The notes beneath the pieces are model-generated. The model did not search any database. It saw only the letters and a program-made list of their open reading frames with translations, and was not told where the DNA came from. From Nocardiopsis mwathae (lineage in GTDB: Bacteria > Actinomycetota > Actinomycetes > Streptosporangiales > Streptosporangiaceae): DNA of 64,000 nt. Each line of letters opens with the position of its first letter. Position 1 is the stretch's first letter. The translations under genes were made by a program, and so were the position numbers. Positions 25,470 to 33,729 of this stretch are shown here, piece by piece. The stretch is from contig NZ_JACHDS010000001.1 of assembly GCF_014201195.1 (NCBI RefSeq), forward strand, positions 1,860,001 to 1,924,000, written 5' to 3'.

Positions 25470-26429
25470 TCAGGCGGGTGCGTGCGGGCTCACCGGGTCG
25501 GAGAACGACAGGGAGTCCTCGACGTCGTCCAGCACCTCGCGGGCGACGCGGTGCAGGTACTCGGCCAGCACCCGCATCGGCGGCCAGGCCCAGCCGCCGG
25601 CCCGGCCGACCAGGTAGATCCGGCGGTTGCCACCCAGCTCCCCGAGCGGTGAGTGGATGACCCCCCGCCGCGTCACCGCCGCCAGCTTGGGCATCACCCC
25701 CACGCCGCGGCCGGACGCCACCACCTGCTCGACCACCTCCAGGTTGTCGATGCGGTGCCGGATGCGCGGTGCGAACCCCGCGGCGGCGCACATGCGCTGG
25801 ACGAGTTCGTCCTCGTCGCTGCCGCGCGAGTTGGAGATCCAGGAGGCGGAGGAGAGCTCGCGCAGCCGCTGCCGGGTCAGGGGGCGGCTGGAGGCCGGCC
25901 GCCCCGAGGGCTGGGAGAGCAGCAGCGGCTCGCTGCCCAGACGGCGCAGTGTCAGCGTTTCCGGGAAGTTGCGGGGGACCAGGCTGTACTCGTAGACGAG
26001 GCCGACGTCCGCGTCGCCCGTCTGCAGCAGGCCCAGCGCCTCGTCGGGCTCGTGTTCGATGAGCCGCACATCGATCCCCGGGTGGTCCTCCCGCAGCCGG
26101 CGCAGGGCCGGCAGCACGATCGGCGGCGCCGCGCTGATGAACGTCACCAGGTCGATACGGCCGACCGGCTCCCCCTCGCCGGCGAGCTCGGAGCGCGCGG
26201 CCGCGACACGGGACAGGATGTCCACGGCGTACTCGGACAGCCGGTGCCCGGCCGGGGTGAGCCGGACCCGCCGCCCGTCGGGCACCAGCAGCGGAACGCC
26301 GACCTCCCGCTCCAACACGGCGAAGTGCTTGGAGACGGCGGAGGTCCCCATGCCCGTGACCTCGGAGACCGCCGTCATCGTGCCCAGCCGCTCAAGCTCG
26401 ACCAGCAGGTGCAGCCGTGTCAGATCCAT
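25470..26429 (-). CDS. LysR-family transcriptional regulator, divergent from an EamA transporter
   Basis: A 319-residue LTTR with HTH LERLGTMTAVSEVTGMGTSAV (residues about 13-33) and SKHFAVLEREVGVPLLV. The effector domain starts near ELAGEGEPVGRIDLVTFISA and includes LIEHEPDEALGLLQTGDADVG. Divergent LTTR/exporter pairs often regulate each other's shared promoter, so control of the adjacent EamA gene is a reasonable inference. TACTTT lies 6 bp before the ATG, suggesting a leaderless transcript. Confidence 0.9.
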   Translation of the reverse strand: MDLTRLHLLVELERLGTMTAVSEVTGMGTSAVSKHFAVLEREVGVPLLVPDGRRVRLTPAGHRLSEYAVDILSRVAAARSELAGEGEPVGRIDLVTFISAAPPIVLPALRRLREDHPGIDVRLIEHEPDEALGLLQTGDADVGLVYEYSLVPRNFPETLTLRRLGSEPLLLSQPSGRPASSRPLTRQRLRELSSASWISNSRGSDEDELVQRMCAAAGFAPRIRHRIDNLEVVEQVVASGRGVGVMPKLAAVTRRGVIHSPLGELGGNRRIYLVGRAGGWAWPPMRVLAEYLHRVAREVLDDVEDSLSFSDPVSPHAPA

Positions 26430-26435
26430 TCACCA

Positions 26436-26441
26436 AAAGTA
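26436..26441 (-). promoter_or_regulatory. -10 box TACTTT for leaderless LysR gene
   Basis: TACTTT on the minus strand, 6 bp before the ATG at 26429. The 71-bp divergent gap to the EamA gene also holds that gene's control region. Confidence 0.4.
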
Positions 26442-26500
26442 CAAGGTAAATCCACCATCGGTCCCTGGACAGAAACATAGGCCGTAGATCCAATGGCCGG

Positions 26501-27508
26501 GTGATCATCTCCATTCGTGACCTCCTTCGTTCTGCCCCGACGCGTATCCCCGCACCGATCCTCCTGGTGTGTGGGATGTTCGCGCTGCATACGGGCAGCT
26601 CTCTGGCGGTCACCCTGTTCGACGAGATGGGGTCGCTCGGCGTCACCTGGCTCCGCCTGACGTGGGCCGCGCTGATCCTGCTCGCCCTCGGCGGCCGCCC
26701 GCTGTGGGCCGCGTTCCGCGGAGCGTCGAAGAACGAGCTGGTCACGGTCGTGATCCTGGGCACAGTCAGCGCGGGGATGATGGCCTTCTACTCCGAATCC
26801 ACGGCGCGAATCGACCTCGGCACGGCCACCGCGATCGAGTTCCTCGGCCCGCTGGCCGTGGCGGTCCTGGCCATGCGCCGTCCCCGGGAGTTCATGTGGA
26901 TCGCCTTCGCCCTGCTGGGCGTGGTGTTCCTGACCCAGCCCTGGCACGGCGAGGCCGACCTCACCGGCGTCGCCTTCGGGCTGGGCGGGGCCGCGTTCCT
27001 CGGCTTCTACATCGTCTACACCCAGCGCGTGGGCAGCAGCTTCCGAGCGATACACGGGCTCGCGCTGTCGATGACCGTCGCCTCGGTCCTGATGGCCCCG
27101 CTGGGGGTGCCCGAGGTCGCCGCCAACCCCGACCCGCACGTCGTCCTCGTCACCCTCGGCATCGCACTGCTCTTCCCCGTCATCCCGTTCCTGCTGGAGA
27201 TGATGGTGCTGCAGCGGATGAGCCGGACCACCTACAGCACGCTGGCCAGCCTGGAGCCGGCGGTCAGCCTGGTGATGGGCATGGTGGTCATCTCGCAGCA
27301 CCCCGCCCTGGCGCAGATCGGCGGGATAGCGCTGGTGGTGATCGCCGGGGTCGGCGCGGCCCGCGGCGACTCGGCCGTCACCGACCCCGCACTGTCCGAG
27401 CAGAGCGTCCTGGGGACGGAGCGGGCGGCGCCCGACAGGGCCGCGGCGCGGCCACATCCGGACATCCCCGAGCCCGCCCGGCGAGCGCGGGGCGGTGCCC
27501 GGCGCTGA
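26501..27508 (+). CDS. EamA/DMT-family exporter (RhtA-like)
   Basis: Inner-membrane drug/metabolite transporter of 335 residues with ten predicted helices in two five-helix EamA repeats: the first from ILLVCGMFALHTGSSLAVTL to AVAVLAMRRPREFMW, the second from AFGLGGAAFLGFYIVYTQRV to ALAQIGGIALVVIAGVGAA. The TYSTLASLEPAVSLVMGMVV block resembles threonine/homoserine exporters (RhtA). A ~45-residue Ala/Pro/Arg-rich cytoplasmic tail ends the protein. GTG start at 26501 with no obvious ribosome site. Substrate inferred to be a small amphiphile such as an amino acid. Confidence 0.87.
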   Translation: MIISIRDLLRSAPTRIPAPILLVCGMFALHTGSSLAVTLFDEMGSLGVTWLRLTWAALILLALGGRPLWAAFRGASKNELVTVVILGTVSAGMMAFYSESTARIDLGTATAIEFLGPLAVAVLAMRRPREFMWIAFALLGVVFLTQPWHGEADLTGVAFGLGGAAFLGFYIVYTQRVGSSFRAIHGLALSMTVASVLMAPLGVPEVAANPDPHVVLVTLGIALLFPVIPFLLEMMVLQRMSRTTYSTLASLEPAVSLVMGMVVISQHPALAQIGGIALVVIAGVGAARGDSAVTDPALSEQSVLGTERAAPDRAAARPHPDIPEPARRARGGARR

Positions 27509-27523
27509 ACCGGCGCCCCCGGC

Positions 27524-27754
27524 TCACTTCTCCCGGCGGCTACCGCCATACTTCTTGTGCACGGCCTGCTTGCTGATACCGAGGATCGTCGCGATCTCGG
27601 ACCAGGTCGCGCCCTGCAAGCGGGCCCGCCGGACGTGCACCGCCTGCAGCCGCTCGACCTCCGCGCGCAGCTGGACGGTCGCGTTGAGCGCGGTCAGCGG
27701 CGACTCGTCCTCGCGTGCGGACTGCATGAGCCGGGTGAAGCGTTCGTCCTCCAT
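27524..27754 (-). CDS. Small helix-turn-helix protein
   Basis: A 76-residue protein consisting of an N-terminal helix (MEDERFTRLMQSAREDESPL), a second helix (RAEVERLQAVHVRRARLQG) and a C-terminal HTH, TWSEIATILGISKQAVHKKYG, resembling the AsnC/sigma-4 type. It has no effector domain. Such proteins occur widely in actinomycetes as small regulators without known targets. ATG at 27754 has TAGATT 7 bp upstream, i.e. leaderless; the longer frame upstream is Arg/Pro-rich and unsupported. Confidence 0.78.
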   Translation of the reverse strand: MEDERFTRLMQSAREDESPLTALNATVQLRAEVERLQAVHVRRARLQGATWSEIATILGISKQAVHKKYGGSRREK

Positions 27755-27761
27755 ACAGGGC

Positions 27762-27767
27762 AATCTA
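27762..27767 (-). promoter_or_regulatory. -10 box TAGATT for leaderless HTH gene
   Basis: TAGATT on the minus strand, 7 bp before the ATG at 27754. Confidence 0.45.
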
Positions 27768-27857
27768 ACGCCGACCCGGCGCCCCCGGGTACCGCACGCC
27801 GGGGCGGCCCGCGGGAACCGAAGCGAGGGGAGAGATCCACTAGTGTCAGGAGCAGTC

Positions 27858-29657
27858 ATGAGCGAGAGAACTGATCTGGAACTGCTCCGGGCCTTCGAAC
27901 CGGTCCTGCGCTACACCAAGGGCGAGCTCTTCTTCCCCACCGACGTCGAGGCCTACCTTCGCGCCTGCAGCCTGTGGGTCGAGGACGGCGGCGGCAAGGA
28001 GCGCGAACTCGTCCCCGCCGGCCACCTCACCCTGGACCGCCTGGCCGGGGCCGAAGACGAGTGGCCCGGACGCTACAAGCACCTCCGGTTCGTCCAGGAG
28101 GCGACGCTGCGTGAGGAGGCGCGGCGGTTCAGCTCCACCGCGCGCCCGGGAATCCCCAAGAGCGGACGGCTGGCCGCGGTCGGCGTGTTCGGCCGCATCG
28201 TCGACGTCCTGGTCAAGTTCTCCCTTCTCATCCGCGGCGCGGTCCCCGGCGGGCTGACCGCCGCCGCGGTCACCCGCTACCGTGAGCAGGTCGACAGCGG
28301 CGGTGCCACCTACTACGGGCGGGTGGTCCGTGAGGGCGGCTACATCGCGCTGCAGTACTGGTTCTTCTACGCGATGAACGACTGGCGCTCCATCTACGGC
28401 GGCGTCAACGACCATGAGGCCGACTGGGAGAAGGTCACCGTCTACGTCGCCGAGACGCCCGACGGCGGCGTCAGACCGGTCTGGGTGGGCGCCTCCTCCC
28501 ACGAGTACACCGGCGACGACCTCAGGCGCAGCTGGGACGACCCCGCCCTGGACCGCCAGGGCGACCACCCCGTCATCTACGTCGGCGCCGGATCGCACTC
28601 CCACCAGATGCTCCCCGGCGACTACCTCATCCAGGTCGACCCCGCGCCGCTGCGCGGCGTCGTGCGCGCCTGGCGCAACGTCATCGCCCGCCTCTTCCCC
28701 AACTCCACCCAGCTCGACCGGCACGGCATCGGCGTGCCCTTCGTCGACTACGCGCGCGGTGACGGCGTGTGCGTCGGCCCCGGCGGCGACCGCGAGTGGA
28801 GGGCCGTCGTCATCGACGACGACACCCCGTGGGTGCGGGGGTTCCGCGGCCTGTGGGGGCGCGATACCCGCGACTGGTTCGAGGGGGAGCGCGCGCCCAG
28901 CGGCCCTCGCTACGAGCGCGACGGCACCATCCGACACTCCTGGTCCGACCCGCTGGCCTGGGTGGGCCTGCAGAAGGTCGCCCCTACCGAGGAGGCCGCG
29001 CGCGAGGACCTCGCCGCGCACCTCAAGGAGCTCGACACCCGGATCGACGACGCCGATACCGAGATCGCCGAACGCCGCGACCGGATCCGCCGCATGTCCG
29101 CGGCCCAGGCCGTGCTGTGGCGCGACCCGCACTCCCAGACGCGGGCGCGCGAGTACGGCGAGCGCATCCAGCAGGAGGAGCACGAGCTCGCCGGGATCTA
29201 CCGCGAGCGGTCGCTCAAGGCCGACGAGCGCGACGCCCACCACCGGGCCCTGGAATCGGACGAGCCCATCGCCGCCGGGCCCACCGCGCACCTGCGCTCG
29301 CCCCACCTGCCGTATGCCACCGGAGAGCAGCGCACCACCCGCTTCGTGCACATCTGGGTCGCGCTGAGCACGCCCTTGCTCATCACCGCGCTGGCGGCCA
29401 TGCTGTGGCTGCACGGCCCCTACACCATCCCGACCATGATCGGCGTGGTGCTGCTGTTCGCCGCCTTCGACAGCTTCGCCCGCCGCAGGCTCCGCACCTT
29501 CCTGGCCGGCCTGGCCGTACTGGCTCTGGTCGCGGGAGCGGCCACCGGCATCATCCTGGCGTTCATGGCCGACTGGCGGATGACACTGCTGGTGCCGATC
29601 GCGGCCGTGGTGGCCGTCCTCTTCGTCGTGAACGTCCGGGACCTGCTGCGGCGCTGA
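27858..29657 (+). CDS. Vps62-like (DUF946-related) protein with C-terminal membrane helices
   Basis: A 599-residue protein. The central part (about 150-330) has the signatures of the Vps62/DUF946 group: IALQYWFFYAMNDWRS, GVNDHEADWEKVTVYV and VIYVGAGSHSHQM, which are conserved in eukaryotic Vps62 and scattered bacterial proteins. A charged coiled coil follows (about 395-470, LKELDTRIDDADTEIAERR) and three hydrophobic helices close the protein (about 510-590, TPLLITALAAMLWLHG onward). One short hydrophobic stretch also occurs near residue 115. Its function in bacteria is unknown. The ATG at 27858 follows AGGAG. It stands alone between a small regulator and the mdc genes. Confidence 0.72.
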   Translation: MSERTDLELLRAFEPVLRYTKGELFFPTDVEAYLRACSLWVEDGGGKERELVPAGHLTLDRLAGAEDEWPGRYKHLRFVQEATLREEARRFSSTARPGIPKSGRLAAVGVFGRIVDVLVKFSLLIRGAVPGGLTAAAVTRYREQVDSGGATYYGRVVREGGYIALQYWFFYAMNDWRSIYGGVNDHEADWEKVTVYVAETPDGGVRPVWVGASSHEYTGDDLRRSWDDPALDRQGDHPVIYVGAGSHSHQMLPGDYLIQVDPAPLRGVVRAWRNVIARLFPNSTQLDRHGIGVPFVDYARGDGVCVGPGGDREWRAVVIDDDTPWVRGFRGLWGRDTRDWFEGERAPSGPRYERDGTIRHSWSDPLAWVGLQKVAPTEEAAREDLAAHLKELDTRIDDADTEIAERRDRIRRMSAAQAVLWRDPHSQTRAREYGERIQQEEHELAGIYRERSLKADERDAHHRALESDEPIAAGPTAHLRSPHLPYATGEQRTTRFVHIWVALSTPLLITALAAMLWLHGPYTIPTMIGVVLLFAAFDSFARRRLRTFLAGLAVLALVAGAATGIILAFMADWRMTLLVPIAAVVAVLFVVNVRDLLRR

Positions 29658-29664
29658 CCGGTTT

Positions 29665-29728
29665 CGGCCGGTCGGCCGGCACTACGGCGGCTCTGGGTCG
29701 ATTCGGGCCGATATTGCCGTGGTTTTTT
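29665..29728 (+). terminator. GC hairpin(s) and T6 run after the Vps62-like gene
   Basis: CGGCCGGTCGGCCG shortly after the stop, then a second weak stem (ACGGC...GCCGT) immediately followed by GGTTTTTT, the only clear T-run of this kind in the window. Confidence 0.45.
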
Positions 29729-29799
29729 GGCAGACTCGTACAGGAGGCGGGGTCCCTCCTGCGGCTACGCCCGCACGGTCGCCACGCGAGGGGATGGGG

Positions 29800-30732
29800 A
29801 TGAGCGTCGTCGACCCGGCCCCGGAGACCGGTGCGCTCTCCGGGGCGGACCCGGGCGCCGACGCGGGCCCGGACGGGGGCGGCGCCGTCGGCCCGCGGGC
29901 GCGGCGGATCGCCGACCACGCTGTGCGGGCACTCATCGAGGAGGTCGTGCTCACCCCGAAACCGGGCCTGGTCGACCGCCGCGGCGGCGGTGCCCACCCC
30001 GACATGGACCTGGACCTGATGGAGCGGTCCGCCGAGGCGCTGCGCCCCGCGTTCGCCCTCATGGTGGCCGCGGCGGAGGGCCGCACCCCCGGCGAGGCGC
30101 TGCGGCGCCGACTGGGCGCCCACGGCCGCCGTGCCGAACAGGACATGCTGCGGGTCACCGGCGGGGTCAACACCCACCGGGGTGCGATCTGGGCGCTGGG
30201 CCTGCTGGTCGCGGCGACCGCCCTGCACCCCGACGGGACACCGGCGCACGACATCGCCCGCAGCGCCGGCCGGATCGCCCGCATCCCCGACCCCGTCGTC
30301 CCCGCCTACGCCGAACCCACCCACGGGGAGCGGGCACGGGCCCGCTACGGCCTGCGCGGGGCGCGCGGCGAGGCCGCCGACGGCTTCCCGACACTGGTGT
30401 GGAGCGTCCTGCCGGTGCTGCGGATCTCTCGCGCCGCCGGGGTGGACGAGGAGCACGCCCGGCTCGATGCCCTGGTCGGCGCGCTCGCCGTGCTCGACGA
30501 CACCTGTCTGGCCCACCGCGGCGGGCTCGCGGCCCTGCGCAGCGTCCAGCGCATGGCCGCCGGGGTCCTGGAGGCCGGAGGCACCTCGACCGCCGCCGGG
30601 TATGAACTCTTCACCGGGCTGGACGACCACGTTCGGCGCGGCGGACTGTCGCCGGGGGGATCGGCCGACCTGCTGGCGGCGGCGCTGTTCCTGGACCGGG
30701 TCGCCGGACCGGGAGCGCACCGCCGGGAGTGA
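29800..30732 (+). CDS. mdcB: Triphosphoribosyl-dephospho-CoA synthase (MdcB/CitG family)
   Basis: Makes the precursor of the 2'-(5''-phosphoribosyl)-3'-dephospho-CoA prosthetic group carried by the malonate decarboxylase acyl-carrier subunit. The 310 residues include the CitG/MdcB motifs EVVLTPKPGLVDRRGGGAHP, MDLDLMERSAEALRPAF, RVTGGVNTHRGAIWALG (His/Asn nucleotide site), and DDTCLAHRGGLAALRSVQ with STAAGYELFTGL. MdcB rather than CitG is chosen because mdcDE and mdcG follow. ATG 29800 after GAGGGG; 29794 is an alternative. Confidence 0.88.
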   Translation: MSVVDPAPETGALSGADPGADAGPDGGGAVGPRARRIADHAVRALIEEVVLTPKPGLVDRRGGGAHPDMDLDLMERSAEALRPAFALMVAAAEGRTPGEALRRRLGAHGRRAEQDMLRVTGGVNTHRGAIWALGLLVAATALHPDGTPAHDIARSAGRIARIPDPVVPAYAEPTHGERARARYGLRGARGEAADGFPTLVWSVLPVLRISRAAGVDEEHARLDALVGALAVLDDTCLAHRGGLAALRSVQRMAAGVLEAGGTSTAAGYELFTGLDDHVRRGGLSPGGSADLLAAALFLDRVAGPGAHRRE

Positions 30733-30950
30733 GGCCGCCGCCCGGTGCGGGCGGGGAGCCCGGGCGCCGCGCGTCGGCGCCGAGCGCGCCCACCGGGGCT
30801 GCGGGGTGGGCGGTGCGAGGGTGCCGCATCCCCGCGTGATAGCGTCCCACGCCCGAGCCGGCGCGGCGAGCGCGCCGCCCCTCCGCGGGGCACACACCCG
30901 GCGCGGGAGCGGGCCCCGCCGCGCTGGGCGGGGAGGAGGTCGACCACGCG

Positions 30951-32636
30951 ATGAGACGCACTCTCAACGGTGCGCGCACCGCCTTCAGCGGGCTGAGCGC
31001 GCGTGAGCGCGCCCGCGCCGTTCTCGACGCGGGCACGTTCCGCGAGCTCCTCGACCCGGCCGACCGGTTCGCCTCCCCGCACCTGGCCGCCCAGGGCCTG
31101 GTGCCCCAGGACGACGACGGCGCGGTGGTCGCGCGCGGCCGCATCGGCGGCGCCCCCGCCGTGGCGGTCTCCCTCGACGGCACCTTCCTCGGCGGCGCGG
31201 TCGGCGAGGTCGGCGGCGCCAAGGTCGCCGGCGCACTGGAACTGGCCGCACGCGACGCCGCCGCCGGGACACCCATCCGCCCGGTCCTGCTGCTGGAGAC
31301 CGGCGGCATCCGGCTGCAGGAGGCCACGCTGGGGCTGCTCGCCGTCGCCGACATCCATGCCGCCGTCACCGACCTGCGCCGCCACGTCCCGGTCGTCGGC
31401 GTCATCGGCGGCCCGATCGGCTGCTTCGGCGGCATGGCGATCGCGGCGGGCCTGTGCACCCGGCTGGTCATGACCGCGCGGGGGCGCCTCGGCCTCAACG
31501 GCCCGCAGGTCATCGAGGAGGAGGCCGGAGTGGGCGAATTCGACGCCGCCGACCGCGGCCTCATCCTGCGCACCTTCGGCGGGCGGCGGCGCGTCGCCGA
31601 CGGGTTCGCCGACACCCTCGTCGCCGACGGCGCGGCCGAACTGCGCGGCGCGGTCCGCAGCGCGTTCGCCGAGGGGGCGGGTGCGGAGGAGTCCGTTTTT
31701 CGCAGCGGCCACGTCGCGGCGTCCATCGCCGGCCTGGCGCGGCACGCGCCGGAAGCGGCCCCTGCGGCCGCGGCGCGCCGGGCCGGGACCGGGGACGCAG
31801 GGGCCGCCCCTGCCACGGGTCGCAGAGGCGGTGTGTGGATCGAGGCCCTGATCGGCGCCCCGGTGGCCCCGCCGCCGGAGGGGCCGGCGTCGGTGCGCGT
31901 CGCCGATGGTGAGCTGGGCGGCCGCACGGCGCGCTTCCTCTCCGTCGTCGCGGATCCCGCCGCCCGCTGGCCGCGCGCCCGGGCGGGCGAGGTCGGCCTG
32001 GAGGAGGGCTGGGCGCTGGCGGCCCACGTCCGCGCCGCGGTGCGGGCCGATGCGGTGCTGCCGGCCGGGCGGAAGCGTGTGCTCGTCGCCATCGTGGACA
32101 CCCCCGGCCAGGCCTATGGCTACCGGGAGGAGCTGCACGGCATCCACCAGGCGCTGGCCGGGGCGGTGGCGGCTTACGCCGACGCCCGCCGCTCCGGGCA
32201 CCCGGTCGTCGCGCTCGTGGTCGGGCGGGCCGTCTCCGGCGGTTTCCTCGCCCACGGCCTGCAGGCCGACCGCATCGTCGCGCTCGACGACGGTGCCGTG
32301 GCCGTCCAGGCCATGTCGAGGGAGGCGACCGCCCGGCTGACCCGGCGCACTATCGCGGAGCTGGACGCCATCGCCCGCCGGGTCCCCGCCACCGCCGACG
32401 ACATCAGGTCCTTCGCCTCCCTGGGCGCCGTCCACCGCCTCGTCACCGGAGTCGCCGCCGACGCCCCCGGCGCCGAGGACGCCGACGCGGTGCGCGCGGC
32501 CCTGGCCGAGGCCGCCGCCGACGCGCGCTCGGCACCGGTGGGGCTGTCGGCGCGGCTGCGGTCCGCCGGGGCCCGGAACGACCGCGCCGCCTCGCGGGAG
32601 GTGCGCCGCCGCCTCACCGCCGCATGGGGCGGCTGA
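30951..32636 (+). CDS. mdcDE: Fused malonate decarboxylase beta and gamma subunits (MdcD-MdcE)
   Basis: Biotin-independent malonate decarboxylase catalytic half: decarboxylates malonyl-S-ACP to acetyl-S-ACP. The 561 residues join two crotonase-like subunits usually made from separate genes. MdcD part (about 1-265): FRELLDPADRFASPHLAAQG, VAVSLDGTFLGGAVGEVGGAK, RLQEATLGLLAVADIHAAV, VPVVGVIGGPIGCFGGMAIA. After an Ala-rich linker (about 265-295) the MdcE part (about 300-561): VLVAIVDTPGQAYGYREELH, VALVVGRAVSGGFLAHGLQAD, LDDGAVAVQAMSREATARLT. ATG 30951 follows GGGGAGGAGG. The 218-bp gap to mdcB contains no acyl-carrier gene. Confidence 0.9.
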   Translation: MRRTLNGARTAFSGLSARERARAVLDAGTFRELLDPADRFASPHLAAQGLVPQDDDGAVVARGRIGGAPAVAVSLDGTFLGGAVGEVGGAKVAGALELAARDAAAGTPIRPVLLLETGGIRLQEATLGLLAVADIHAAVTDLRRHVPVVGVIGGPIGCFGGMAIAAGLCTRLVMTARGRLGLNGPQVIEEEAGVGEFDAADRGLILRTFGGRRRVADGFADTLVADGAAELRGAVRSAFAEGAGAEESVFRSGHVAASIAGLARHAPEAAPAAAARRAGTGDAGAAPATGRRGGVWIEALIGAPVAPPPEGPASVRVADGELGGRTARFLSVVADPAARWPRARAGEVGLEEGWALAAHVRAAVRADAVLPAGRKRVLVAIVDTPGQAYGYREELHGIHQALAGAVAAYADARRSGHPVVALVVGRAVSGGFLAHGLQADRIVALDDGAVAVQAMSREATARLTRRTIAELDAIARRVPATADDIRSFASLGAVHRLVTGVAADAPGAEDADAVRAALAEAAADARSAPVGLSARLRSAGARNDRAASREVRRRLTAAWGG

Positions 32637-32707
32637 CGCGAACGGAAATTCACCCTGGCCCCGGGAACAGTGCTGGGGGTAACATGCCACTCACATTGCG
32701 TCATCTC

Positions 32708-32740
32708 GGGGTCAAGCGGAGCCAAAATCCCCTTGACCCC
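32708..32740. promoter_or_regulatory. Perfect 9-bp inverted repeat GGGGTCAAG / CTTGACCCC before mdcG
   Basis: Arms at 32708-32716 and 32732-32740 with a 15-nt AT-richer spacer. It lies in the 281-bp gap between mdcDE and mdcG and could be an operator or a weak terminator. Confidence 0.45.
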
Positions 32741-32917
32741 GCGTCGCGATCCGGGAGTGTCGGCGCAGGTGGGGGATGGGTCGGCGACCGCGGGCCGGTG
32801 GGACGGCAAGGGACGACCGGAACGTCTCGCGCGAAACGGGATGAACCGCGCCGGTGCCGCTGCACGTGTGAGAGACGACCCCGCTTCGGCGGGGGTGGAC
32901 CACGGGGAGGCGATCGA

Positions 32918-33664
32918 GTGGTTGGCGACGAAGAGCTGGGCGCGGGATACGCGGTTGGGGGCCACGGGACCGGGACACTGACCGGCTACCGGGCCCACGA
33001 CCTGCTCCGCTTCGACGACCCGGGCGCGGTTCTGCCCGAGGGGCCGGAATCGGACCTGCCGCTGTGGGCCGTGTCGATGCTGCGCGACGTCCCCTGGGTG
33101 GTGGTGCGGCGGGGCATCGCCTCCGCCGGAACCGTTCCGGTCGGGATCCGCGGCGTCCGGCGGGCCGACCGCGTCGCCGCGTTCCTCCCCGAGTCCGCCG
33201 TCGTCGACCGCGTCACCCCGGAGCAGGCCGCCCGCTCCCACCCCCGGCTGCCGGACGGGCGCCGGGCGGCCGTGCCCGCGCTCGGTGTGCTCACCCGGCT
33301 CGACATGACCCTGCGGCGGCACGTTCCCAGCTGGGGGATCGGCGGCAGCGCCGGGTTCGAGATCGTCACCGGCCTGCCCGTCACTCTGCCCGGCAGCGAC
33401 CTGGACGTCGTCATCCGCCCCCGCGGACCGATCCCGCTGCTGCGGGCCGCCACGCTCCTGGCCGACCTGCGCGCGCTGCCCGTGCGGGTCGACGTGCAGC
33501 TGGCGTCCGCCGCGGGCGCCTTCACCCTGGTCGACTACGCACGCGGCGGGCCGGTGCTGGTCCGCCCGCTGGACGGCTCCCCGCCGCGCATGGCCGAGGA
33601 CCCCTGGGCGGACCCGAGCGACCGCCCCTCACCCCCTCGCGTGGCGCGGCCACGCGAGGGGTGA
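32918..33664 (+). CDS. mdcG: Malonate decarboxylase holo-ACP synthase MdcG
   Basis: Attaches the dephospho-CoA-type prosthetic group made by MdcB to the acyl-carrier subunit MdcC. The 248 residues show the MdcG family layout: YRAHDLLRFDDPGAVL, a WVVVRRGIASAGTVPVGIRG strand region, and the nucleotidyltransferase-like GIGGSAGFEIVTGLPVTLPG followed by SDLDVVIRP, with the two Asp acting as metal ligands. It ends VDVQLASAAGAFTLVDYARG. GTG at 32918 with GGGGAGG 7 bp upstream. mdcA, mdcC and mdcH are absent from the window. Confidence 0.85.
   Translation: MVGDEELGAGYAVGGHGTGTLTGYRAHDLLRFDDPGAVLPEGPESDLPLWAVSMLRDVPWVVVRRGIASAGTVPVGIRGVRRADRVAAFLPESAVVDRVTPEQAARSHPRLPDGRRAAVPALGVLTRLDMTLRRHVPSWGIGGSAGFEIVTGLPVTLPGSDLDVVIRPRGPIPLLRAATLLADLRALPVRVDVQLASAAGAFTLVDYARGGPVLVRPLDGSPPRMAEDPWADPSDRPSPPRVARPREG
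33633..33661 (+). terminator. Perfect 13-bp hairpin overlapping the end of mdcG
   Basis: CCCCTCGCGTGGC-GCG-GCCACGCGAGGGG ends 3 bp before the mdcG stop, so the stem uses the last codons. Confidence 0.7.
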
Positions 33665-33729
33665 CGGCCGTCGGCGGATTCATCCGCGAATCTCAGCCTT
33701 TCTCATCGCCCTTCGGGCCGTGTGAAGCT

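Noticed and set aside
30733-32917. A missing mdcC acyl-carrier gene in the gaps of the mdc cluster
   Set aside because: Neither gap has a frame with acyl-carrier-like sequence on either strand.
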